From Apostichopus japonicus (taxonomy: Eukaryota; Echinodermata; Holothuroidea; Aspidochirotida; Stichopodidae): a stretch of 64,000 nt of DNA. A program made the position numbers and the translations under genes. The DNA lies in assembly GCF_037975245.1 (NCBI RefSeq), contig NC_092562.1:22869554-22933553 (forward strand), read 5' to 3'. The notes under the pieces were generated by a model, which saw only the letters and a list, made by a program, of their open reading frames with translations, was not told the origin of the DNA and searched no databases. Positions 11,757 to 23,700 of the stretch are shown here, piece by piece (within the stretch, counting starts at the first letter, position 1; each line of letters starts with the position of its first letter).

Positions 11757-14700
11757 ATGTTTTATTTAATAGGTCTTGGACTAGGTGACGCTACTGACAT
11801 TTCGGTCAAAGGATTAGAAGTTGTTAAAAATGCCAAGAGGGTTTATCTCGAAGCGTACACTTCAATCTTGACCGATGGGAAAGAAAAACTGGTAAGGATC
11901 GTTTTCGCATAACTGCTCCCAAGATGCAACCTCTTAGGACTGTACAGATCGTTATAGTGTGCGATAACATCTATTTGCATTTAGGCCGCTTTCGAAACAA
12001 AACTTTCTCAAAAGGGAGGGTAATTTCCTCCCCTTAAAACCCGCCCAATGTGTATGTTTGTTCGGGGGGGGGGGGGTGGGGGAGGGTATACTCCCACTGT
12101 CCCCGTTCCCTGGCGATGTCATTGTGTGGGATCACTTTTCTTATTGTCAAGAGTATAAACTATTACAATATATAACAAATTAAATGAACATGTCAGCCTT
12201 TTGTGGTAGTCTTCCTCAGTTAAGTGTGTCAAGAACTCAAGAACTGAACTTAAGTTAGCCTATGGACAGCTGCACTAGGCTAGGTCATCAGTTTTTCAAA
12301 TTGAAAATAAACCTCACCAATAAATTGATTGGACTCTATGCCATTTCATTGTATTTTATGGTTGGCTAAAACTAAGTTTTGCTACAGTTCTATACTGTAG
12401 AAGGTTACTAATTTGACCAAAAGCCTAGTAAGAAGTATTGTGAATGATGACCAGGGTGACCAGACATCCAGTATGGGCACATATATATAAGTCCAGCATT
12501 TCTCATGAAAGAATTTGAAGCAAAACAAAGTAACAGCATTCACTGAATATATAGAACCCTACATTTTCCAAACATTTTTATAGCATTAGTTGTATGTGCA
12601 ATGTACTGGCATCCTATATATTGAAATGCCAAGTTTATACATGAACCACTGTGCAAACAGCCAACCACTATACCTATCTCTGTGTAAAAAGTGTGGAAAT
12701 TGTGAAATATACATTATTTACAACATGGTTTCTCACGTACATGAACATGTTTTGTGACTAGCAGCCATGTCATCCTATATCTCTTCAATTGGTTAATGTA
12801 TTTTTCCACTTTTATGTTAATTATGCTGCAGCATGAATTTTGTGAAGAATCTTATTTTAGATTGATTGCCAAAGACTAGCTTGAAATTACTAGTTTGACT
12901 CATGAATGAGACTTTTTTGGTCTGGTAATATTATAAAAATTAGGTTTATTTTCCTAGCCAAAGGGATACTTAAGATTTCCTGCATTGAGGATAAACAAGG
13001 CAGCATAGAGATACTGTATTATGCAGAAGAATAAGCATCACTTTTTGATGGATCCTACTTTCTGCTAAAGGCACAGTCAATAATACATTGCCATAGTTAC
13101 TCTGCACACCAGGATCATAGCTTTATCCCTTATTGACAGGAAGAGTTCTATGGACGAGAAGTGATCCTTGCAGACCGTGATATGGTAGAACAGCAGTCAG
13201 AAGAACTTTTCCGAGATGCAGATAAAGAAGACATTGCATTCCTTGTAGTTGGAGATCCTTTTGGGTGGGTTACATGGGTGAAAATGAGGTCATTGGTTGA
13301 TCTGTGGCCAAGTAAGGGAAGGAAGGGCAATGTTGATACTGTATTTATTACATAGTAAATAAAATTAAAAACAGAAGGGGTAGTAATGTCTCTATAGCTA
13401 TTCCAGTTTTCAAGATATTCACCTTTAAAATATATGTCACACCTCTGGAATGCTCCTTTAAAGATGAATTGATGATGTTGACTCTTCATTGTAGGCCTAA
13501 ACGTTAGTGTCAATTCATTGTTTTTTAACTTTCTTGTAGCTCAACCAAAAAGATGTTCTTTTGACTTTGAATGTTAACAACAGAGCACCCATGGATGACT
13601 TTCAAAACCATTTGTCCTTGAAATATTTGTACTACCCTGTAAAACACATCATTTAAGACCATAAAATTCTTGTTTTAACTTTGAGTGTTATGTTGTACAT
13701 CTGATCAACTGCCCTAATATAGTCCAGTTACTTTAATTGACAAACCTTGGCTGTTTTAAATTAGGTTCGTTTTTTCAAAAATTAAAAATGTTATATATGG
13801 TAGAAATAAAACTCGGCCTTATAGCACATGGTTTTCATTTAATTAATGATCAACAACATATATCAAATTAATTTTGTGCCTGAAGTTCATCCTTTAACTT
13901 GTTATTTGTCCTCATTTTCTAGCGCAACAACTCATTCAGACCTTGTAATTCGTGCCAAGCAGTCTGGTGTACAGTATAGAGTCATTCACAATGCATCCAT
14001 TTTAAATGCAGTCGGTTGCTGTGGTCTGCAGGTAAGTCTAGACTTGTTATACCTATGAATTTGCTTTTATCAATCCTTTGCTATTAGAGAAGATCCACCA
14101 TATTTGTCAATCATTAATATTCAAGTAGCCTTAGTCTTAGAAGAGTTGTAAACTTCTTACAAAACTGCTTAAGTAGCTGTGTTTATGACTGTGTCCTCAT
14201 AACCCCCCCCAAGTTGGGGACTTGGTGGGGGGAGGAGGGGGGAATATGACTAAATGTATGCTTTTGTAATCCATTCTGTAATCTTAACTAACTGATTGTT
14301 GGGACACAAATTGTCTTGCCTCACCTTCCCCAGGAACCCCCGTGTCACCTTTTATTATCAGTCGATGGTAAACACCAATCAGAGAACTACAAAGAGGGAG
14401 CTGTTGCTATCTACAGAAACTTATATTGTCGTTATATTTGGCCAACATAGAATCCAACCACCTTGTGAATGACTTCATGCTTACAACACTAAATTGCCTA
14501 TCATCCTATGCCTTCCAATTCTCTCTTTCCAATATGATACCCTCTCTTTCCCTTTTCTGATAGCTTTATACCTTTGGTGAAGTTGTTTCCATTGTGTTTT
14601 GGATGGATACGTGGAAGCCTGACAGTTACTACGACAAGATCGCCTCTAACTGCCACCGAGGTCTTCATACTCTCTGCTTGTTAGATATTAAAGTCAAGGA

Positions 14701-17700
14701 ACAATCTATCGAAAACTTGATGCGGTAAGTCAGGGTACACTGAGACCCCCTCTGTCATATAATCCAAAGTGAGGTAGTTTGCTCTACAGTGAATATTTTC
14801 CAACATGCTGCAATCTTATCTTTAAGGAAACATATGTTTACACTATCTCTATTGTGGCTTATATGTGACTGAGGCGTTGATTATGAACCATTTTATTAAA
14901 TGGCCCCAAAAAGTTATGTTATACCAGCATTATCAAAGGTTCAAAGCATTTTAACAGGAGTAGAGGTGGCTGCTATAGTGTCTAATAAGTAATGTCATTT
15001 ATGCTGCTGGATGGAAGTGTTTTCTGTTTCTCTTTCCTTATAAGCATTCCATGGATTAATGTTAACAAATGTTGTTTATATACAAATCATTAACCTGTCT
15101 GTATTCTGTGCGTGTATTTGTTCCTTATGTTACTGTTACTTGTCATTCAGCCTCTGAAGAAGATCCTGCTAGGATCAAAACGTCAGGCCCTCTTACACAG
15201 CAGTTTGCTAAAAGTTTTGTTTTATATTTAAATTAAAATCAATAGCATTATCACTTCTGCTCGTTAAAATGGGTTATCTGTATGGTAACCTTTGTACTCC
15301 GGTCACCTTGCAGGGGCCGGAACCCCAAACACAAGTTTCAGATTGGTGAGGGATGGATGGAGGGGGAAGACCAGTGGTCAGATCAATTCTCAGTGTCATT
15401 GAAATTGAAAAGCACAATGCCCAAGTTAAAATCATTCTAATATTACTGTGCAACTTATTGGAGGAGCTGCTGTATGCCTGTGCCCCCCCTTCCCCAGGTA
15501 CTTGCCCCCCCTCCCCCGGTATGTGGTACTTTGATGATCCTTATGTGCAACTGAGTACAGACTAGTAATATTGTGCAACTGAGTACAGACTAGTAATATT
15601 GATGAGTAACCATCCACAAATTCTTGCATTGTTCGATACAGTGGTCTGTAACAGATTAAATTAATTAAATTAATAGTATGCCTGAAGTCACCCTTCCATA
15701 AATTTCTCTCTCTTAATTCTCAGAGGTCGTAAGATTTATGAACCACCTAGGTACATGAGGGTGAGAGAAGCTGCGAGTCAACTCCTGGAAATTCTAGACA
15801 AGAAGAAAAGTGAAGGGGTAGAAATAGGTGAGATGACTAAACCATCAAAGATAAAGTCCTGCAAAATATTGTAGCAAAGCTAGAGATAATTCTATATTTA
15901 TGTGAGGAAAAGGAAAACGTCAGCGAAGCCATCATTACCTGGTTTAGGTCCTGTCATTACTGTAAGTATGTACGCTATCTATACCGGTGCTGTGACCGAG
16001 TGCTTATATTGGTGCTGTGGCCGAGTGGATATGGGCAGTGACATTTGATGCAATGTGGCTTAGCAATTGGGAGGTTCCGGGTTTGATACCCGGTCGGGTC
16101 ATAGTTAGGTGGGTTTTTTATCCAAGAGAAATCTACGGTTTTCCCATCTGAAATGACTTTCTTAATTGAAAAGATTCCAAATTTGAGTTAAAATGTTGAA
16201 TTGGAAGCCACCCGACATGTAAGTTACCTGTAAGTTACATGTAAGTAACCTATAAGGCCTTGCAGGTTTCTTAAGCATCTTAAAAATAAATGCTGAATAT
16301 TACTATTATTATTATTATTAGCTATGGCAATGCAATTGAAAGAGATACTAGTTTTGTCGCTTTTGGCATTCCATGCTAAGGGAAGCCTCGCAAATCTAAC
16401 CGCCGGTTCCGGGCCGGCGGAAAACTCGCACCCCTTGCTCATTATGCATGTGCATATTGGTCCCATGGTTGAACGCACACAAGCTTGTTGCTAGCCGGAG
16501 TAATGAGCACAGCGTCTTGACAACACAAGGCTGGTTATTGTTCACAAACAATGAGCAAACTTGGCCAAGTGACCGGATTAACTTTGGCGGTTTTGACAGT
16601 CAATAGAGCTTTAGTTTATGTTGCAAATTGCCTTATACACTAAAATCCGCCACTAAACCAAATGTACGAGATTCAATACTAAATATAACTCTTGCAAATC
16701 TTCCACGTTATCAAAACTAATGAATAAAATTTCTTATCAACGATCGTGAGTTTTTCGTGTAATCGGCTACTCGAAAGGCCGATAAAAACAACACATAAGT
16801 ATAGCCTTTACCTGTACGTTGTTTGCCTATAGCCTTGTTCAACGAGTGGTACGTAACTACAATTAAAAAAGTGAATTAGCCATTTGCATTAAAATATGCC
16901 CCAAGAACTTCGGAAAACCCATGTTGACATATCAAGCAAGTCAAGCAAACAATTAAGTTACGCCATATATATTTATAACTACAACGACCAGTGACCGTAA
17001 CGTTTATCTCTGCATAACAGTAGTACAGCCCCCTAAACAGCGGATAATTTTAGTAGCAGCCTACTGCGACACAGGTTCAGCGAATAAACATATGGCTAGG
17101 CTCGATTTCCTCTATTGACTTAGTGTACGTGTTAGGCTGCCACGCGCATAGAGATATAAGTGACTATCCGGTGAGAGTTTTAATGCAAGCAACAAGCGAT
17201 ACAAGTTGAGCGAGCAAACGCGGGTTAGAAGGGAGGGTGAGGAGACTGTTTTAAAGTAAATTCGCTATCGGACTCCAAAGTGAGTGGGATTCAAGAGGTG
17301 GCCAAATATGTGTTTGAACGCCCCCCCCCCCACACACAAACTCCCAAATGAAAAAGTACGTTTCCCAAATATCCCTATTATCGTTCCTCACCTCTTTTTT
17401 ACAGAGAAGAAAAAAAAGTGAAATTAACACGGAAAGATCGATGATCGACGAACGGTGTGGTTTATTTATCTTTGATTCTTTCCAATGTGAATGTTGTATT
17501 ATTATTACGTTAACACAAGATGATATGATAACTATTAACATAGAATGGTTATTAGATGCGGTTTTTATTTTAATTTTACAAAATGCATTAAAGTATTGTG
17601 TGTATTTTATTTCCCAATAGTAAATAAGACGTGCTGGTAGAATTTTTAACAAAAACTTTGAATTAATCAGAGAGATGAGTAAATGAAACTTAAATAATAA

Positions 17701-20700
17701 TAAAAACCAGCCCTGTGTTTCTTCAAAATTGTAGGTTCTTCCGTATCTCTGTGCGACATCTGTCATTAATAGCGTCTCGTAGTTTCCCCATATTTATCTT
17801 GCCATGCGTGCTGCCTGGAAATTCCAGTTCTACTTGCTTGAGCAAGGATGCCATTCTTGCCCTTTCAAGCATGTCCTTTATAATATGTCCGTTTCCAGTA
17901 ATGACATTCCCACCATCGAAATTAGACGTTAAAAGTTCATGCTTGCTATAAAAAAATGGCATCAACTGTCTGGCAAAGGAAGTTGCTGTCTTCGCCCGGT
18001 AAAACATTTTCTCGTAGAGAGTCTTCTCGAGCACTACATTGGGAACAAGTCCATCTTCTATTGTCATTATTATATTCCCATTTTCCATACGGCCATACAG
18101 TGGCACATGATTCCCAGCCAACAGTTGTGGGGTGGATGGGGTTGTTGGTGGCGTTGTCACTTGATTTCTAAGGAGCAGATCCTTAATAGTTTTTAGCTCA
18201 GGTACCACAATGTCAATCAAGTTTCTGAGCTGCTCCTTAACATCTGCCAATTCATTTTCAGTAACATATTGGCCCTCGGTTTGAACCTCGGTTGACATTA
18301 CCACGGGTGTTGACTTCCTTGGAATGGTGCTTTGAAAGATGGACAATGGTTGCGTAGGGGTAGTATATTCATCAGGAGTGTCCAGAGCCTCTTGTGTTAC
18401 TGTGACTGAAGCAGACTTGTTTCCTTCTGTGGTTAGGACAGGTTGAATAGGTGGATCACTAATTAATTCACCTGTAGGAACTGCAAGAAAAGACAATGCA
18501 AAAAAAAAAAGTTGTAAATAAAAAAGTTTTTGTAAAAAAAAGCATCTTGTAATGAAAAAAGATTTTGTAAAGAACCTTCAGAATCCCTCTTGACTCACAT
18601 AGGCGTAGGAAGAAGGGGGGATGGGGGTTGGGGCTGCAGCCCCCCCCCCCCTCAATCAAAAATTATTGTGAAAATTCGGGCAATAGGCCTATGCTGAGAA
18701 AAATAATGTAAGGTTTTTTTTTTCAATGGTTAAACTGATATGATTATGATCATTATTATTGTAACGACTTCCCCAATAATTTTAACCAATAGGGAAGGGT
18801 AATAACACGCATAGTTATATGAGGCGGTGGGGGGCACACCCCCCCCCCATTTTTTCCCACAGAGAACAAGAAATTCGGACAAAATTCCTGAAAAATTCGG
18901 GCAGCCTTAGAGGAGAAAAATGATATATATATAAATATGCAGTAGCTGGCCCGAATCTTTTTCAAATTTTTGACCGACAATTCCGTGGAGAACTTTTTGT
19001 GTTATTTGTTTCGTGACATTAATATTAATATAGGCCTAATTATTTTCTTTATTAAACATCATAATGCCCGAATTTTTCCATGAAACACCACCGATTATCG
19101 ACATCTTTGGCCACAGAAAAAAACGCAGTCAACATTTTTTTACAGTGAGTACAGGTTTAACATATTTTTTGATATTTTTCATACTTTTTGTGAGACAAAT
19201 TGCAGTCTCACCCAACATAGCGACATTATCCCACCCACGTGTCGTCGAACAATGTATGTTTTTTTCTAGAAGTATATCTGAGTACTGTGTTAAAATAATA
19301 AATACGGTAACTTAATAGGAGCTTAAAAATATACTGTCCTATTTTTCCCCTTCAAAGTGATGTTACCATTTTTTCTTCTTCTAATTTACCAAATTTTTGG
19401 GGAAGTGTAAATTTCTAAAACATGAGATTAAAAAAAAAAGATTGTTTAGATGCAACTTGCAAAATTTTTTGGTTATATTTTTCGGGCAAGTCGTTTCAGC
19501 CCTCCCAAATCAAATTGGGCTCCTACGCCTATGTTGACTCATGTTTAAATATTTGTAAACTTGTTTTATTTGAATTTTCTAATATGATCTTAGAACAGCT
19601 GTCTTGGAGTACATTTAGTTTTGAAGCATTTTCTTGCCGTTGTGACGGCCAGAGATAGAATTCTGCTTCATAACGTGCCTTATGACAAATCAACAGATAA
19701 TGAAAAAATACATCATAAAGAAAATGTCTATCATAAACAGTCTCACCTTTCTTGTAAACTTTCTTCACTATGGCTTGGTATCTTCGTGCACCCCACCGGC
19801 ATAAAACTTGTTGACCTTCACGAAGACCTTTCTCGAACGATATGATTTTTTTCGCAAGCACAGTTGACTGCCGACCTTTGTCCGATTCAGGTTGAAGCCA
19901 TTCAATTAAAACTTTGCAACTTTTCCTAATATTAGTGATTTTAGGCATTGTGACTTAGGTCGCAAAAAGCTGAATATTTCGAATAGCGTGGAGAGATGTC
20001 AAAGCTGGAGTGACCAAAGTTGGAGTAAGCCACATTTCGTGAAGCCTGCATAAAATCTTTCATTGTATTATCATATTGCCCAATCATGAAAGTATTACCC
20101 AAGGGCAATACTTCCATGGTCCAATCAAATTGAGACCCAACCCGTATTAACCCACGCTGATCATGATCCGGCGGCACAGTTTATTTTTTATTAAAATGTG
20201 GCTTATACTTTACTACTTAACTAGTAAGCCACATTTCGTAAAGCCTGCATGAAATCTTTCATAAGGTGATGAACAAAATGAAACACTTTTCTTCAGCTAT
20301 TTTCCAGATATGCTTCTCTAATAATTCATAAAGGTTGCTTATAATCCCTCCACCCACCACCCCCACCCCCTCGTATTTCTATATTTTCATACTACACAAA
20401 ATGACTTTCTCATTCTTTTGTACAAGATTGTCCTGTCATCCGTTTAACCACTGTCTGTCAATTTGGAATAGTGTTATTTATAATTTGACTAAAACAGTAC
20501 GTCTTTAACTTGGCTCGACTCTTTCCATATTTCCACAGCTTTTACCGAAAACACCATCTGTGTTGGGCTGTCAAGGGTTGGAGCAGATAATCAGAAAATA
20601 GTCAGTGGAACCTTGAGAGAACTCAGCGAAACAGATTTAGGAGAGCCTCTTCACTCGTTGGTCATCGCCGGTCACATGCACCCACTGGAAAACGACATGC

Positions 20701-20765
20701 TCAGGGAGTTCGCTGTTGATCCAACGACTTTTGATAAATACTCAGAGGCTCACTGTGTGGGATAA
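11757..20765 (+). CDS. DPH5: Diphthine methyl ester synthase (diphthamide biosynthesis protein 5), complete, 6 exons
   Basis: SAM-dependent methyltransferase that methylates the modified histidine of elongation factor 2 during diphthamide synthesis in the cytosol. Exons: 11757-11891, 13140-13264, 13923-14031, 14564-14724, 15724-15827, 20539-20765. They join in phase to 286 aa; human DPH5 is 285. The start [11 protein letters not shown] is the glycine-rich N-terminal motif of the tetrapyrrole-methylase-like fold. Then come [26 protein letters not shown] (SAM site), [59 protein letters not shown] and [17 protein letters not shown]. All splice sites are GT-AG. The last intron (4.7 kb) contains an opposite-strand BEN-domain gene. 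Orientation against SLC30A7 is convergent, as in human. No damage is seen. Confidence 0.97.
15150..15189 (+). ncRNA. Degenerate hammerhead-ribozyme-like motif (Penelope-type repeat fragment)
   Basis: GCCT (15150-15153) pairs with AGGC (15085 offset copy excluded; 15185-15188). Between them are CTGAAGA (fits CUGANGA), a perfect 5-bp hairpin GATCC/GGATC with loop TGCTA, then AAAA where the hammerhead core needs GAAA, and CGTC, which contains a GUC cleavage triplet. The order matches a minimal type I hammerhead with a very short stem III. There is an extra A before stem II, and the core G is mutated, so activity is doubtful. Hammerhead motifs are known from Penelope-like retroelements. A coding remnant or chance resemblance remains possible. 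Confidence 0.35.
15545..15602. repeat. 29-bp direct tandem duplication
   Basis: The unit 'tgtgcaactgagtacagact' plus 'agtaatatt' occurs twice back to back in DPH5 intron 4, about 120 bp before exon 5. The two copies are identical by eye. No function is evident. Confidence 0.9.
15985..16322 (+). mobile_element. tRNA-derived SINE with (TTA)n tail
   Basis: A tRNA-like head carries box A TGGCCGAGTGG (16018-16028) and a box B region with a perfect T arm: CCGGG, loop TTTGATA, CCCGG (16076-16092). The body continues through 'ggtgggttttttatccaag' and the segment ends in ATT/TTA repeats at about 16299-16321. A partial copy of the head (ggtgctgtgaccgagtg, 15985-16001) lies just upstream. The acceptor stem does not close, so it is not a working tRNA. 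It lies in DPH5 intron 5. I could not fix the target duplication. Confidence 0.7.
17606..17611 (-). terminator. Polyadenylation signal for the BEN-domain gene
   Basis: AATAAA on the minus strand lies about 110 bp past the TGA stop of the nested gene. This is a usual spacing for a compact 3' UTR. Use is inferred. Confidence 0.5.
17723..19948 (-). CDS. BEN-domain protein nested in DPH5 intron 5, 2 exons, complete
   Basis: Likely nuclear DNA-binding or chromatin protein. Exon 1 is 19948-19747 and exon 2 is 18480-17723. The junction (K-K then V-P-T-G) is in phase, giving 319 aa. The ATG has A at -3. Residues about 10-65 ([10 protein letters not shown], then [20 protein letters not shown]) look like a small SH3/Tudor-like beta barrel by pattern. 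Residues about 70-190 are Thr/Pro-rich and probably disordered, with a short helical stretch ([20 protein letters not shown]). The C-terminal part is BEN-like: [40 protein letters not shown], then [20 protein letters not shown] and [10 protein letters not shown]. The single intron holds a 936-bp transposon. A methionine frame begins 16 bp before exon 2, so an alternative start is conceivable. I do not know its exact ortholog. Confidence 0.8.
18598..19533. mobile_element. Non-autonomous DNA transposon, 936 bp, in the intron of the BEN gene
   Basis: Perfect 13-bp inverted ends CATAGGCGTAGGA are flanked by a perfect 8-bp target duplication TTGACTCA (18590-18597 and 19534-19541). The interior has C-runs, repeated 'aaattcggg' words near both ends, and no long frame. 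The 8-bp duplication suggests hAT or a related superfamily. Intact flanks suggest fairly recent insertion. It makes up most of the 1.27-kb intron of the nested gene, giving an element within an intron of a gene within an intron. Confidence 0.92.
20025..20262. repeat. 40-bp direct repeat flanking a 158-bp segment upstream of the BEN gene
   Basis: 'agtaagccacatttcgt' followed by 'aagcctgcat' and an 'aaatctttcat' segment occurs at 20025-20064 and again at about 20223-20262, with a few differences. The interval lies 75-315 bp upstream of the BEN gene start codon, in the probable promoter or 5' UTR. It could be a tandem duplication of a 198-bp unit with decay. Confidence 0.7.
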
Positions 20766-23700
20766 GGAATAGTAAACTGTTATATAAACTCACTCCTACT
20801 ACAGCAAGAAGATTAGCACTAATCTTTGAATTGTACAAGTTTTAGTGATGCCATGCAGTGCTTATCTGTGTTTTAACAGTCCGTTGAGTGTCGATATGTT
20901 AAACTCATTATAGTCGAGATACCTGGTCACAGATAATCAGCAGCTAGGTCAACGGTTGTATTTCATGACCACTTTCCAGCAGATTCTAGACTTGCCGTGA
21001 GTCACTATGGGTACTCTTATTCCAGCATAGTACCAGCCTGTACATGTTGTACTCATTGATTTGTACCCACACACAGGACGTTTTGGAAATGTAGTATAAT
21101 TACGTAAGTTTAAGATTGAGTACTTGTTCTTAAGCTTAGTAGTTGTATTCATACTAAGGTCAATTCTTCTTCAAACTCGACAAATACCACTTTTTGAAAT
21201 CTAGTATAGATAGTCTATCTAGTATAAGATTAAGTACTTATGCTTGGATCCTTGCACTCATACCCAAGATTTCTTAAACTTTGTGCTCTGTGAAGTCAAA
21301 TGTGTAAAAGGTCATGAAGGGTTTCATAGTCACACTGTAAAACACTTCCAGGGGGAAAAAACAAAACAGCTTTCTATATTTGGGTTGTGCCTACAAAACT
21401 TAGAATGGGGGTGGGGGGGGGTGGGGAAGCATATTACACCTTAGGGTCAAAGACGTTATTTTGGCATTGCCTACACTACACCTCAAGAATTTCCAACTTT
21501 TAGTTCAAATGAATTGGAAGGCGGCCTCCAGACATGAAAGTTGTAATTCAGAAGCCCATGGGGGCTTCTCTTACAATTGTGGTAACTTAAGCATCGTTAA
21601 CATAACTTCCTGGTTATTGATTATGGATAAGAAAAGTGTTCATTGATTCAAAATACATTGATGTCACAGACAGATAAAACTTCATCACCAGGTGGATTCT
21701 CAAACTGCTCTTTTAATAATTCTCAGTACTTTTGCCATAAACTTCTGATAAAAATGTTAAGCTCTTTAAGGGAAATAAACATCAAAGAAGAGATAAAAGA
21801 AATAAGAAAAGAGTAAAGGAAACAACAGATAAAACACCAAAAATGAAATATTGGAAAACAAAAAGTTACTGCTCTGGTGATTATAATACTATAAGAGGAA
21901 AATGCAAACATCTAGTGGGAAAAAAACTAAATGTTAGCATATGCATGCAGATAAAATAATTGGGAAGGGGGGTAAGAGCAAAAAGTCGTCCAGTTGGGGT
22001 CATTTAATTAAGAGTTACTTCAGAAATAATGCAAAGAAATTAATATGTTGTCATTTAATGAAACTTCTTTATTCCATGATTCAGATCTGTCACAGAATAA
22101 AAAGGGAACAGTCTTCAAAGTTTAACACTCTTTGAGATTCCACTTTTTCTGATAGTGCATTAAAAGAACTAAATAAATCTTCATGCCGCTTCAGAATACA
22201 ATTATTTTTACACAAAATTGGTCAGATGGCTATGGAACAAAGACAAGAGAAAATCAAAACGGGGGGAAAAACCCAAACACTGTTCCAAGAACAATAACAT
22301 ATGAACATAATAATAGACTTTTATTCTCAAAGAAATTGGTCACTTTAAATACTAGCATTACTGTTGCCGCTTCAAAATAATTTAAGATATAAACAAAGGA
22401 AAGAACCTATTTTTATTTTCTCATCTAGCAATCAAAGAGGAATAAAAATAACACTTTACCAACTGGTCGGTTACATTAAGCACCAATTCTTATCTAGTAA
22501 CTCATGTTTTCAATTACGCCTTCATTCCAAAGTTAACCTACGCAGCCTGTTTTTGTTAGCAAGCAGTTTGTGATTTCTATTAAGCTGCATCTGATATAGG
22601 TCTATGCTAACATTGACCAGTATTGTTTCTGAGCAGCAAATATCTGGATAGCAGAGACATCTATGGTAAACATTTACATGTGCACAAACTACCCTCAAAA
22701 AGAGAGATTTTCTCGACTTTTTTGTTGTTGTTCTTTAAGTTGTATTTACAATGTGGAGCCTAAGATTTTTGTAACCAATTACAAACTGCATTGTGCAACT
22801 AATTAACCAGTGCCTTTGTCCTCCCACCACCACCCACCCTCCACCCCCCAATAAAACAAAATTCTGTCTCCTCCATCCCCATCAACTTCAACCTCTAAAC
22901 TACAATGGAGGAGTGACTTAGGTGAACATGTTAAAATGTTACAAGTGACTTTATTTACTGGTCAAGTCGAGCCACTATCAATAAAATCCCTGAATTGAGT
23001 CAAGTCAGTTTCAAGTGACTGTACAAATGTCTTTGAAGAAATTTGCCATACATCTTTTCCAGCCTATCAGTTTGGAGACCGAGTGACTTGTGTTTTGGTT
23101 TGTTCAAACACTGCTACCAACAAAACCGTTAACACTGGCACACATAGTCAACATTGACACACATAGTCAATATTGTGGGTAACTTTCCTCCAATATTCTT
23201 TCTTCATGTAGTTCCATGAGTGTACATACAACTACTTTCAAAATAATTGCAAACCCTGTCTGGCCTACATTACATGCCACTGTTACCTAGGCAACACAAC
23301 ATTCCTAAACATTTTAAAACATAGCTACAAAGCAAAACATGACTGAAAATATATGAAAACAACCTCAAAATAAAGAATACAAAATAGGCAAATAGTTTCT
23401 TAAAAATCAAAACAAAACAAAGACAAAAAAAAATGAACAACAGTAATTTTCTGAAGCAATGAAGAAGTAGATGGTGAATCCAGACAACGAGGAATAATGA
23501 TGTATAATATAGCGAAGTGTAATATTTATCCAATAAGCAATAATAAATAACCTATGATGTGACCTACAACATAAAGCTATATCAGGTGCAGAATGCTGTA
23601 CCAGTCTGAATTGTAACACAAATTAAGAGATTTGGTAGCTATTATTCTGATGGTTAAAGTTAATTGTTGGAGGATTCTCTGACATTTTAACAGGACATGT

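Noticed and set aside
15985-16322. True tRNA gene (class II, Leu/Ser-like)
   Set aside because: The T arm is perfect but the acceptor stem does not pair and a SINE body and TTA tail follow.
17251-17766. 171-codon minus-strand frame
   Set aside because: It overlaps the end and 3' flank of the BEN gene in another frame and has no recognisable domain.
18480-18496. Start of the BEN gene at the methionine at 18496
   Set aside because: A strong acceptor at 18481 joins in phase to exon 1, which adds a compact folded domain; kept only as an alternative start.
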